From Hymenopellis radicata (taxonomy: Eukaryota > Basidiomycota > Agaricomycetes > Agaricales > Physalacriaceae), in NCBI GenBank assembly GCA_015501595.1, contig JADNRX010000277.1, positions 1 to 64,000 of the forward strand: a stretch of DNA of 64,000 bases, given 5' to 3'. The position numbers and the translations under genes were made by a program. Below, piece by piece: positions 43,770 to 55,446 of this stretch (positions within the stretch are counted from its first letter, which is position 1; each line of letters begins with the position of its first letter). The notes under the pieces were generated by a model that saw nothing but the letters and a program-made list of their open reading frames with translations, did not search any database and was not told where the DNA came from.

Positions 43770-44904
43770 ATGCTGAGTACTTTCATGCTCCCACAAGAAC
43801 TGCTTGACGAAATTGTCGCCTGGCTTTTCGATGACCACCCGTCCCTTATGGCACTGGCTTGTACAGCCCAGTGTCTCCGGGTCTGCTCCCAGAAGCTTCT
43901 ATTCCACGAATTGGTGTTGTCGCCAAACACAAAGTCGCCCTCAAGCTACATCCCTCTTCTCGAAATGTCACCTCACATACTGTCATACGTTCGCCGACTT
44001 CGAATTGTTCCCGGCGAGTTCTCCAGCTCTACGACTGGTCGCAGATACGTTCATGAGGACGCCTTCTTGGGCCGCCTTATCCATGCGGTTACCAATGTGG
44101 ATGACATCGAACTGATGCAAATGGCTAGACTAGATGCCTTCATCGGCCCAGGTGGTCTTCTTCCTACCATAGCGTCTCTCAGAGTCCGCATACTCGGTCT
44201 GAGCAAAGTTTTCCTCCCAACCCCCCAATCTATATTCACGGTTCTTTCCTACTTCCCTTCGGTCTCGTCGCTTCGTCTTCAAAACGTGCCTGTGATGGGC
44301 ACGTCTCTGTCGTTCGACTCTGGGAATGTGCGCCTCACCGAAATGTCTCTTTCGGCGGACATGGTAACATCGCCCCTGTGCGTTTGCCTGTTCGATAACG
44401 CTGCTAGCGGATGGTTGAGGGACTTGCAAGGTCTCATCCTGGAGACGTATACTGCCAGGGAACTCTGCATCATCTCAAAACTCATTCCCCAACTGCCAAA
44501 TCTCATCACCTTGACAATTAACGGTCCCATGGGTGACATTAGCCATCCAGGCAGTAAGTCTCAAGCCATGTCTTCTAACTGATTCACTCACCGGTGGTAC
44601 AGCGCAGCAACTATTGGCGGTGGAGATACCCATCTTTCCCTTACAAAAAATCAAGTCACTCCACCTGTCTCTTTATGGCTTCACTTCGTCTTGGACGGGA
44701 TGGTGGCCCAGTCACCTAATCAGAGGGGCGGCCGTCAACCCAGAGCACCTGACGGTGGACCTCCTGTATACCAACGCGCGCGCGGCGTCGGAGATGCAGC
44801 ATTCAATGGCGGCATGGAAGGACGTAGAGATAAACTTAATGCGTCTTCCGAGGCTCAAGTCGGTGAATATGAAGACGGTTGTGGTAGGCGATGAAAGGAT
44901 CTGA
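43770..44904 (+). CDS. F-box/LRR-like protein, right copy
   Basis: The start at 43770 matches the left copy; an in-frame ATG at 43710 would add 20 residues. MLPQELLDEIVAWLFDD is the F-box. Leucine-rich strands such as VSSLRLQNVPV and LITLTINGPMG follow, then an intron (about 44553-44602) and the last exon (IPIFPLQKIKSLHLSLYGF), ending near 44904. No frame break is seen, whereas the left copy lost one base. It lies between the two DAAO genes of the arm. Confidence 0.66.
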
Positions 44905-46132
44905 GTGATACGGTCATACGAATAATCGTTAATATTTCCCAAGTTTCAGGCTGTAGTTAGTAGAGATCAATAGTAAGAACGTCTGCACGCATCCATGACC
45001 GTGTCCAGTACTATGCACGACATCCATCACGGGCCGCGACCCGACCGGATCCGAAACTTGCTCTCAACCATCATCATTTTTACAACCTTGCGTGGGTCCC
45101 AAAATCCTACAATCGTCAAAAGGCTCCCGTGCTCAGTGACTAGTGACTCTCGGCCTACGCCGCCTTGGATTGGTCCAGTAACAGACACTTTGGAACTCGA
45201 ACACGTATGAAATTGTTACTCATCACACAAACTGACACGCCGACACATCTTACAGACTGGGCCTGGTAGTCGGATTACCAGCATCCTTTCCATCTTCGTC
45301 GAACTCGGCGGATTCGTGGGTTCGCATTCCGAGGCGATCTAATCTACGATGCACATCAATTATAGCCATGGATCTGGGCTTGCGCATCAAGATTCCGCTC
45401 GTTACCTCGCGTTCCGGCGAAGGAAACGGCACGAGCGTCATACGACTCTCTCTGTTTACCATAGTTGGGGACAGTTGGAGGTTCTTGGACAACATGGCTT
45501 TCAGAGCTTTCCTTTGTCCAAGCTATCTTCCAGCTCCTTCCGTGTCAACTACACGACCAAGGGTTTTTCTTTTCATCAATTTGGGAATTCATCGGCCTTA
45601 TCCCGATGTCGTCGCAGGATATTCCCAATGGTCCAGACTAAACGTGAAAACTCGACCTTACATTGATGTCTTCCGTGCGTTAATTGCACGAGTGTCCTCG
45701 GTAGGGTCTGGATGATGTGCTTCGTCGTGCGGTCACCTGCGGAGACTGCCCTGCATTCCGATGCGTCTCAACGATAATCCGTAAGTACCTCTCCTTCGAC
45801 TACTGCTTCTTGCAACTCCTGCTCACCGAAATTCAGAATTGACCGCGTCTGCGGGACAGTCTTCGTTCCCATAATCCGCCGAAAACCTCTACTGCTAGTC
45901 AGTAAGAGCTGGCAGCCTTCGGTCCGAGGCGGATGATATCTTTCATCGAGGTGAACCTGGGGTCGTCCACCTCCGCGCGTCAGTAGTCGTGACCGGGGGA
46001 TTTGCGCGTATGGCAGGGTGCCGCGGAAACGACTTGCAGAGCCTGGTGGCGATTGGTATATAAGATGGATTCGTTGAAGGCGACGTATCATCAGTCGACA
46101 CACAGACACAGATACACTTTCTCATACACACC
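44905..46132. other. conserved uncharacterised segment between F-box gene and outer DAAO, right
   Basis: This is the mirror of 16185-17360. The plus-strand open stretch at 45250-45715 is also open in the left arm, which hints at a small gene of unknown family. I assign no product. Confidence 0.3.
46015..46063 (+). promoter_or_regulatory. promoter of right outer DAAO: AGGGTGCCGCGG element and TATA
   Basis: AGGGTGCCGCGG is at 46015-46026 and TATATAA at 46057-46063, 107-118 and 70-76 bases before the ATG. The TATA spacing equals that of the inner copies, not that of the left outer copy. Confidence 0.55.
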
Positions 46133-47639
46133 ATGTCTATCGCCTCCTCTCCCGACTTCTTCTTGACTCGCCTCGATGACGAGCTCGTCTTTCAGCAAGG
46201 CCGGCTTGCCCAACCGAATCCAGATGTTCCCAAGAAGCGCATCTTGGTTGTTGGTGGTGGTGTTACCGGTTTCACTGTAGGTGTTTGCTATCTGCTAACT
46301 GTGTACGTGATATTAAGAATGCTTTCAGACTGCTTGGGCGCTTCTGGATGCCGGCTACGATGTTACCATCGTCGCTGAGCGCTGGGCGGATCCTAAAAAC
46401 CGAATTACATCTCAGATTGCGGGAGCTCTCTGGGAATTTCCGCCAGCTGTTTGTGGAAAGCACACTGATGTACATAACTTTCTCCATGATTTGATCGTGT
46501 TCTTACCTTAAATCGCAGGTCATCTCCCTCCACAACTCGAAACGCTGGTGCATGACCGCGTACCGTGCTTTCAATAAACTCCAGGAGATTATGCCCCGCG
46601 ACGACTACCTTGACCACGGCGTGCAGATGCGCATGGCCAACTTTTTCTTCGACCAGAAGATGGAAGATATGCCCGACTGTGGTCAGCTTGACAAGTTCGA
46701 GGAGATCATGGCGCAGAAAGATGTATGCATCTTTCACTTGTTTTACGAAAGCAACGATACTGATCAGTATGCCAGATCAAGGGCGTCAGACGCGATGCCA
46801 ACATCGTACACGAACACGAAGTCAACCAGAAGGCTGGCGTTGTCGACGCCTATCAACACCTTGCCCCAGTCATCGATACAGATGCTTACGTGCACTGGCT
46901 TCGCTTTGTTCTCGTCTGCAAAGGCGCGGTTATGGAGACGCGCCCCATCAATGGCGATCTTCTCGACCAGGAGGAAGAGCTACTTGCCGAGTACGGAGCT
47001 GACGCCATTGTCAACGCGACTGGCTTGGCCGGCCTTGAACTCGCTGGCGACGAGTCTGTCTACCCACTTCGCGGCGCACTCATCCGGGTGGTCAACGACG
47101 GCACCAAATTCCCCAGAGTTACGGAGGCCCTCGCCGTCACTCATGACGATACTAGAGGAGAGGACGAGGATATTGTCTTCATCGTCCCCCGCAACGATAA
47201 TATTTTGATCCTTGGAGGTACGTTCACAGTCTTCTTTGAATTTGAAGTTCCTCAAGTTGACATACTAGTACTTTCCTCAGGATTGGCCCAGCCTCATAAA
47301 TACGAACTCGACCTCACACTCGATAGTCCCGAGATTGTACGCATGCGTCAGCGCTGCAACAACTTTGTTCCCGGCTTAGAGCACGCAGAATATGACCCCG
47401 ACGCGCCCTTAGTGCAAGGTCTTCGTCCGTTCCGTGGCTCTAATGTACGCGTCGAACGCGAACTTCGCCCACGCAGCGACGGGTCCAGTAGCCGTATTGT
47501 GCACTCCTACGGACAAGGCGGTGCCGGGTTCTCATTGTCCTTCGGGTGCGCGAGCGACGTGTTGGAATTGATTGAAGAGATGGAAAAGGGTCTGCCTGCT
47601 ATGACGATGTCATGCAGAAGACGGATTGGCGAAGTTTAG
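46133..47639 (+). CDS. D-amino-acid oxidase, right outer copy (mosaic 5' end)
   Basis: It is open through five exons, with GGGVTG, ALWEFPPAVCG, NATGLAGLELAGD, GLRPFRGSNVRVE and HSYGQGGAGFSLSFG, ending RRRIGEV. From exon 2 on it resembles the left outer copy. Its first exon, however, begins MSIASSPDFFLTRL: the first ~43 bases are identical to the inner copies and unlike the left outer gene. Two changes at positions conserved in the other copies are METRPING (others METRRING) and MPDCGQL (others MPDRGQL). The activity is unproven. Confidence 0.84.
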
Positions 47640-47769
47640 GTGTGAACACTCTATCTAGCTGGCGACGATAATTTATCACTTATTTATGGAACACGTTCAA
47701 TTCAAGTACTGTTTTGGAATATTATTCAACATGCCATGAACAGCTATGGCGATGGGAGGAACTCTGAAT

Positions 47770-48353
47770 CTATGATTGGTGCTGTCGGGAGGTTTTAAGC
47801 ACCCCCAGGAAGCGGGCCTTCAAAAGCTCAAGGATCATCCGAAATACATAGCCGCCCAGGGCACTGGCCGCCACCAAATGACCCCGATCCACAACGTCTC
47901 CCAGCCGAGCCGAGGCACCAGACACCTGCAAAATCTTCAAGCCCAAAGCGCTGCCACCCAAAATCACTGGTACGATGAAGACGCTCGGGAGGTGCTGCAT
48001 GCCGAATTTGGAGAGGGAGGAGAAAAAGTACCTCGCGGGTGGAGGCCGAGTGGGAGCGAGAGGATGCAGATTGGGGCAAGGAGTATGCCGCTGCCGATGA
48101 GGGCGGCGTAGAAGACGGAGAGGGATTGGCCCTGGGGTATGGTGGTGATGGAGAGCAGGGCGTAGCCTAGCAGTGTGAAGGCGGCGTAGAGGACGGTAAG
48201 GATGGGGACGCTTATGGCCCACAGTGCTGCGATTTTTGCGATAAATAGAGGTGTCCATAGACGTGCGGGAGGTGTTTCCGTTTCGTTCGGAGAAGGCGGA
48301 GGAGCGACCTCTGTCTCGGGGGCGGCTGAGTCAAGAGTAACTGGAGTGGACAT
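47770..48353 (-). pseudogene. small multi-pass membrane protein C, right copy (frameshift)
   Basis: This is the counterpart of 13972-14552. It reads normally through SLSVFYAALIGSGILLAPI, then a C is missing at about 48030 (CACCCGCG against CACCCCGCG) and the frame stops early. The rest (SVFIVPVILGGSALGLKIL, GHLVAASALGGYVF) is intact in the next frame and keeps the C-terminus that is frameshifted in the left copy. Confidence 0.62.
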
Positions 48354-49152
48354 GGCAGTGGGTTGGGTTTAGCAGCGAGGCTGGGAGATTATATATACAG
48401 ATCGTGCCTTGGCGAGTTAGTGTTCAAGTGGCGCCGCATTGAGGTAAAAGAATCCAAAGTTTGATTTGGGGTGTTGAGAATCAAGATTCAAGATGAATTG
48501 AAGTGTGGTGTGGCAACATGCGATCATTGCTGACGCAATTTAATGACCGCAATATGAGTGTATACTTTGTATGCTGTGTTGATAAAATTGAACGAACGTG
48601 CGAGATGCCGCTATACACGCGCTACTAACAGTACGTGTACTACCCAGTGGGCGCCACACCTCCAGACAGACTCGGGGCTATCCGCCAACGTCTGATGATT
48701 CCATCTCCGGCAGACTCGTGAAAGCGAGGACTGCAACGAGTCAATAAATGTGGCGCTTCAACGAAAAGAAGGTCATGCCGGTGCCGTGTTGCGGTAAATG
48801 AATGAGAAGGAGGCTTCGAGTTCAGTATGGGCACTGAGATGAACTTTGGGCTGTGATGTGCTACTGTACTAAAAGTGAGGCAGGCCGCGGCTGTACTGAA
48901 CATTCGCGCGTTGATGGTTGAAGCGTGTAAGTGATTAAGCATTGCTGTGTTGATAAGATACAGGAAAGGTTCACATTAACGGTGCATGAATTCATCGAGG
49001 ACTCTTTGTGCACGCGCTAGGGACAGTACTCTAGTCTGCGTATTTCAAAGTAAGTTTTGGGCGCCACAACTTGAATACAGATCGAGTAACTACATGGTAT
49101 GAAGAAAATAGAACACTACAGAAGAGACTTTCAGTCCAACAAGTAACGATCT
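48354..49152. other. membrane gene C / B intergenic region, right
   Basis: It has no supported gene. It mirrors 13147-13971, including the TATA-like word upstream of gene C. Confidence 0.4.
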
Positions 49153-49657
49153 CTATTCCACTGAGTCTTCGCTGTCTGAATCCATACGCTCGCCAAAACA
49201 ATGAGCGCACATAATTGATGAGATAAATGCTCTGGGGGCCTCATAGATTATTTCGAAAAGGCATCCTCCTAGTGCACTGACGGCCACCAGGTGACCCATA
49301 TCCACATGAGCGCCGTCAAAGGAGGACCGCCGCAAAATCGCCATGCCCAAAGCGCTGCCGCCTAGAAACACGGGCGTGATGAAAACGCGCGGGACGTATT
49401 TCATCCATTGAGTGATGAATCGGTAAGTTGAGTAGTGCTCAGCATGCAGTGCAAGTGGGCATGCGATGCAGACGGGGGGATGATGATGATCCCGCCGATG
49501 AGGGATGCGTAGAGGACGGAGAGGGCATGGCCGCGGGAATTGTGGAGATGGAGAGGAGGGCATAGCCGAGGACTGTGAAGGCGGCGTAGAGAACGGTGAC
49601 GAGGCAGAGGATGATGCAACACCCGGGAATAAGCATCTGTTTGGCGGATAACTGCAT
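49153..49657 (-). pseudogene. small multi-pass membrane protein B, right copy (two one-base deletions)
   Basis: This is the counterpart of 12639-13146. The C-terminal two thirds (YVPRVFITPVFLGGSALG, GHLVAVSALGG, DSDSEDSVE) are open and lack the left copy's 5-base gap. Single bases are missing near 49533 (ATTCCCGCGG against ATCCCCCGCGG) and near 49480 (C run), which disrupt the N-terminal half. Confidence 0.6.
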
Positions 49658-51574
49658 TGTCCTTGGGATCGGCAATATTTATTAGTGGGAGGTATCGGGT
49701 GAAGCTGTGAGCGGAAGAGGAGGCGGGAGAGCAAGTGCTTATATATGTATTCTGAATGGCAGTACTAGAAGGCACACAGCCCGCCAAGTGGCGCTTGAGC
49801 GGAGGGAAGGTGCATATCAATTAATGAGATCAAGAGACTGACACGCGGCCGGTGTAAGGGAGCGATTATTATCGCTCACCTACGAATCGTTGACAAGCGG
49901 TCGCCCAAATAGAGTTTAGTAGTGCAGTTCATGATTAACGATGCCAGAATGGCCGGGAAATGAGGTCAATATGAAAGCTGTTTTGAGATGAGTGTTGGCT
50001 TGAAGTTGAGGCCTGAGGCGGTTTCGTAAGCTCACACATCACGTATTAGTCAGTGTTACCTGTAACTCTATCTCCTCCTTCCTTGCTTTCTGCTCAGTCT
50101 CTGTTCACCATCGACAACGACGACGAAGACACGACCGCTGACTGGAACCGCCACGAAACATGGGAATTTATGTCTAGGCGTGCCTACAGAGCGCTGTACC
50201 TAAAGAGCGCTGTACGGGTATATAATGTGCGTATCCATAACGCTGCTATTAGTGTCGGCGCGCTGATATCAGTCCCTTTTCACCCTGCTCAGTATTGCTC
50301 ACTTGGACGAATTGTTTTGCACCGAATGTATTCGATGGTCTTGACCTCGCCGTCTTGTACCGAATTCTATCCTACATTTTCGTCGTGCCAGGCTGATGTA
50401 CCTTGATACACAAACGCCGAATCCCACACAAACGCGACCATACGGCCATTCCGCTCACCACACTTGTCAATACTTCGTCCGGGTGGTTTCTCGCAGGCTG
50501 ACTGCTAGGGATCGAACGCAGAGGGTAGACTCCAAAGACGGGAATCGAAAACACACGTTGGAGCGGACGCGCTCGCCAGTACATGCGGTTATGCTAGCGC
50601 CAATAGCAGCAGTGCCTTTCAGCAACACCAAATCGCGACATGTGTAGACCGAGATCGCCAGCACTATAGCCTTGCAGTCCGTCCTCCTCTTCTCTTGTCT
50701 TGAGTATTTTCATTTGGTACGGTCCCTCCATCTCTCTCAATGGAACCCTTCTCATCCGCCTACCCTAGATATAGCACGGCCCAAGACGATACTGCTGGAT
50801 AGTCTAAAGACGATCCGCCCTTTGCATCCTTCCTGAACTTGGTGGTCCAGGTCGATAGAATAGGGACTTCGGGACGCACGACGCTGATCATTCGTCCTCA
50901 CCGGTGTTTCGCCAAATGCGGAGTGGAGAGGATGCCCGACGAGAAAATGGGGGAGCATTGGAACGCTTCTTCACCGATCACCCTCCCATGGGGGCATAAT
51001 CCTCGACTATGCGCAGTCGCATCTTTCGCCAATTGGTGAGCGTTTGAGCACTCGGTTCCCTCTTCAGGACTTTAGTTAACTTTTTACATTTAGGTATTGA
51101 CGACACTCTCCATTAACTCTTCCTTCAGATGACGTTGATGCGGGCATTTGTCTGGACGATGCGGCGGCGGAGCCTTCACCCGAACGAGGGTCTGCGTGCA
51201 CTACGGTTGCGTGTACAGCCCCGGAGAACCTGTCGTCAGCGTCGCACGCAGCTTTATAACGTACATCAGCCCGCGGCGCACGATGAGGGGCAGGATGATG
51301 GACTGCGCACGGCTGAGGCTAGCGTCAGCTGAACTGTGATGTACCGCCATTTTCGCCTTCCGACCGTCTATCATCTGTGGGTGCTGAACTATGTGCGTAT
51401 CGCTTTCTACCTGTTTTATGCTGCACAACACTAATAACGCTCGTTTAGACATATAAAACTGCGCGAACGCCCGCAAAGCCAAGAGATTGTTCGTGGGTTC
51501 TCTAGGAACAAATCAACTCGATTCAGATTCCAAGCATCCGCCCACAGGTTGGCAAACCAAAGCCCTAGTAATTC
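49658..51574. other. conserved anonymous segment between membrane genes B and A, right
   Basis: This is the mirror of 10361-12638 without the ~330-base left-arm segment; the junction is near 50630-50645. Short open stretches at 50839-51039 and 51148-51339 (+) correspond to ones in the left arm. No product is assigned. Confidence 0.35.
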
Positions 51575-52149
51575 CTACTCGCAGCATGACATCGTGACCA
51601 TCACAATCAGTGCTCTCAAAACCTCATAGATCATTTGAAAAATAAATCCTCCAAGCGCACTAGCCGCCACCAAATGACCCTTATCCACAAGCCTCGCCTC
51701 ATTAAACGGGGACCCTACCAGAATCTTCAACCCCAAAGCGTCACCACCCAAAAACACGGGAATGATAAGAGCACGTGGGACGTATTCCATCCATAGCATG
51801 GAGATGTAGGACTCGCGGTACCGCGGGAAGATGCAGCGGCACGTGTATTGGAATGCGACTTCGGATGTGATGCAGATTGGGGGGAGGAGGACGGCGCCGC
51901 CGATGAGGGATGCATAGAAGACGGAGAGGGCGTGGCCGTGGGGATGGTGGAGATGGAGAGGAGGGCGTAGCCGAGGAGGGTGAAGGTGGCGTAGGTGATG
52001 ATGAGGAGGGAGAGGCCTATGAGCCACGCGACAGCGACCACTGTACACAGGAGGAGAGTCTGTAGACCGGAGTAGAGTCGGCTGGGGACTTGAACAGCGG
52101 AGTCTGTCACCGGGGCTGGAGGAGGAGTAGGAATAATGGTGATGTTCAT
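51575..52149 (-). pseudogene. small multi-pass membrane protein A, right copy (one-base deletion)
   Basis: This is the counterpart of 9847-10360. It retains the ~63-base block lost on the left (WMEYVPRALIIPVFLGG) and the end GHLVAASALGGFIFQMIYEV. A C is missing near 51942 (CATCCCCACGG against CATCCCCCACGG), breaking the frame after ALLSISTIP. The two arms together show what the undamaged family looks like; I do not reconstruct it here. Confidence 0.62.
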
Positions 52150-52923
52150 GGTAGCCTGAGTTGGAGCGTGCGGTTGAAAGCGCATATATATGCGTAATAG
52201 CTGAGTAATTTTATACAGCCAATGGCTGTGGCACTTGAGCGGAAAAGAAGCCAAGGTGTGTGTCGAACGACAGCAAGCACGGCGAATGCGAAGGAGGCCT
52301 TGAGTTTGATTCGCGTAATACATGGAGAGGCTGTGATGCCATGCTGCTTGTCATGAGGCAGATACCTCGAATGGTACAGCGCTTAAGGTCTTAGACGATG
52401 AAGCAATCCTGGGCCACGATACGGTGACGCGGTTGACAGAGAAGAAAGCCGTAGCAAACGTGGGATAGAATAAGCGTGCTATAAGAAGAAAAGAAAATTG
52501 GTCGGATGATTGCGCTATGACTGGACGTAAGTAAATGCTGTGTTTAATACGACGAACGTACGCGTACGAATGCTTTGGACAGCCAAGGTGCCCCGTGCCG
52601 TTGAATGTGCGATCAAAGAACAGTATGTGCACTGCCTGGGCGCCACATATTGGGACAGAAGCTATTAGCGAAGGTCATATGCTTTCATTTCGGACAGTTT
52701 CGAAGAGCATTCGCAGGATCATGATGAGCACTGCAAGCAGAAGTCTGCCGGTGTTGAGTAAGCCACAAATTGGTCGGCGTCACTGTTAATTCAAGTCCAA
52801 GACGACGAGACAAGGCTAGCATCGTTTGTGGACCTAAACTTGCTCAAGAAATATGATGAATGATGGTAGAGTTTCGCAGCACATCATAGTCAATTGTTCA
52901 CATTACTCACACAGACATGAACG
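52150..52923. other. membrane gene A / esterase intergenic region, right
   Basis: I see no gene. It mirrors 9172-9846. Confidence 0.4.
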
Positions 52924-54953
52924 TTAATTCTGCTCGGCTCCTGCTTTTCCTGCAACAAAAGCGCAACGAGCTGCCTCCTTTGCTGGTTCGTTTTCCACAA
53001 AACTTCCGCTTTCGCCCTTCACCTCGGTTTGCTGTAACACCATCCGCTCGAGGTTTCCAGCGTCATTAAATCCAGTCCACACAGGCGAGCGGTCGAGCTT
53101 GAACGTATTCGGGTTGCCAGAACGTACAAAGGAAATCCAATACGCGATCAGCTCCGCAGCAAAGGCATTTTCGGCGTCTGTCATGGGCGTAAACGTGCCA
53201 GTGCCGTTTAAACTGTAACCTCGTCAGTACTTGACCCTGACCAGCGCGACGCGCCTCTCACCCAGTGTTGCTCCCCCGGAACATCATCCAATTCTCGGCA
53301 GCGTGTTCGACAACCCCAGGTTCGCCGCCGGCGCTGGGGTTGGGCTGATTGTATCGGTAGGCCCATGTATCGACTCCGTTTCTAGAAAATGCGTCGCCTA
53401 CGATTGTTTGCTGCGGAAAGGATGAGACGACTGGAGCATACTGGGAAGCGAAAGCACGACTTACACCACATCGAAAGCGGGATTCCCCAGTAATAGTCCT
53501 AATGCGTTGTTCGTCCGAGGCGAAATCGGATGCAGGATATAGCTAGGCCCTCACATCAGTCAAGTAGCCAAGGCTTGAGAATGTGTAATAGTACTTTGAT
53601 GAATTCCTCTGTATCTTCGTCGCTAAGACCGGGATACATCGCTTTCATGGCAGTCACAATATCCCCCGATGTCGCGGGGCCAGTCTCGTTGGAAGTTGCT
53701 CTGGTAGACAAGAATATGAGCACGATGCTGTATAGACTGTATAGTAACTTGCCCAACCAGAACAGGCACCTTCGCGAAGATACCAGAAAGAAGAGAGCGT
53801 GTTGGAGTCTCCGTAAACACGTTGCCGTCTATTACGGGATGGAATTCGTAGTACGGTCCGGGGCTAGATACAGTCAGTGAGCGATAGCAGGAAGTCGCGG
53901 AATGACAGACAAGAGAGTACGATTTAAACTAGGCAAATCTTGGGCACGAGTGAGTGCGCTAAGGTCAGCGCTGCGTAAACAGGCCAATCGAGACTTGACG
54001 TCGCCATCTCCACACCCAGCTTCTTGGGCAAAGAAATCAAACAGAGGCTAAGAGGTCTGTCAGCTTAGATGTCACCCCATGACTTGCAAGTTTACCGTGC
54101 ACAGTTCCGGAAGCGGCATTGGTGTACGATAGATGCTCTGGGGTACGGCACCAGAGAACAGTCTCTCGCTTCCATGATTAGCAATGAGGTGCAGTACTAC
54201 CGAGCCTCCGCCGGCGCTTTGTCCATTAATTGTCACTTTACTTGGGTCGCCGCCAAACGACGCGATATGTTGTCGAACCCATCGCAGGGCCTCAAGTTGG
54301 TCCAAGAAGCCGGCGTTGAAATCTCCATTGGAGGAATCGTTGAACTCGGGAATAGCAAGGAAACCAAAGGAGGAGAGCGATAGTAAACCGTGACGGCGAC
54401 AATGTCGGGACTCTGTTCGATCCAGTGGTCGAAAGGAAGTTGGCAGGGTTACCTCTAATGTAGCCACCGCCATGGAAGTACACGAGCACGGGAACTATGC
54501 ACGTTGTTAGCCGGGCCGTGTTTGGAGGATCATCCGCACGCACGATTGTTACCCGAAGTAGGCGCATAGATGTTGATCTTGAGGCAATCCTCAGATCCAG
54601 CACCACCAAAAGTACCTGTGATCAGAATCAGCAGACATTAGCGGAACCGAACGCAATGGTATACCTGACACTGTTCCCTGTATGCAGAAATCCGGATACG
54701 ACCTCGCGTCAATAGGCCGATGTCCGGATTCCAAAGTGATACGAGTTGTGTTGAGCGGAAGTGGCGACCTAAAACGTCGGTCTGCAAGCGGAGGCTCAGC
54801 ATACGGGATGCCCAGATAGGCCACAGTATTAGGCAAAGTATGGTTGCCCAGATATTTAGCATATCCAGTGTCCACCACAAACGCGTCGCTGCCTGCGGTG
54901 GGGAGGAAAAAAGGCGCCAGAGAGCAGACGAAGACAAGTCGCGCGAAGAGCAT
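52924..54953 (-). pseudogene. type-B carboxylesterase, right copy (frameshifted)
   Basis: This is the counterpart of 7140-9171. The signal peptide, [16 protein letters not shown] and the C-terminal blocks are all present. One C is missing at about 54439 (ACTTCCTTTCG against ACTTCCCTTTCG) and another at about 54382 (TATCGCTCTCC against TATCGCCTCTCC), which interrupt the frame between the oxyanion hole and the nucleophile elbow. The left copy lacks these lesions. Confidence 0.7.
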
Positions 54954-55446
54954 TTCGTAGAAACAATGCTGACACTCTATGATTCCAACTCGTTTATAAG
55001 GTATGCTCTATAGTACGCCGTGACTGCCTGGGCTATTCAAGTCTGCGGCACCTGACGGGGAGGTGATGGATCACAAGGCGAGGAAAGAGAAGCGATGAAT
55101 ATTCCTAGTCGCGAGTTCCCACCAACACATGGTGACCATGGTCATTGTGAAGGAGCGGAAGAGCCGACAACGGTAAACCTTTACCTCGCTCTTCGGCCGG
55201 AATATTCCGCGTCTTATTAAAGTCGAGTCGCCAGGTTGATCTTGGCCATAAACCAAAATGGCCCTCTTCGACGCATTGATTTTACGAGAAATATGACTTA
55301 CAGACATCTCCTCTTTCATGGGCACATTAGCTGGGAGTCTGGAGGTGAGCTGAGAAAATGTAGTACGTGTTATTTTATTCGTGATACAATGCTTAAGGAG
55401 CCTTAACTAGATTGAATACATTCGTAATGGTTACTGCTTTCTCGAC
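54954..55446. other. esterase / TPR-CHAT intergenic region, right
   Basis: I see no gene. It mirrors 6651-7139. Confidence 0.4.
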
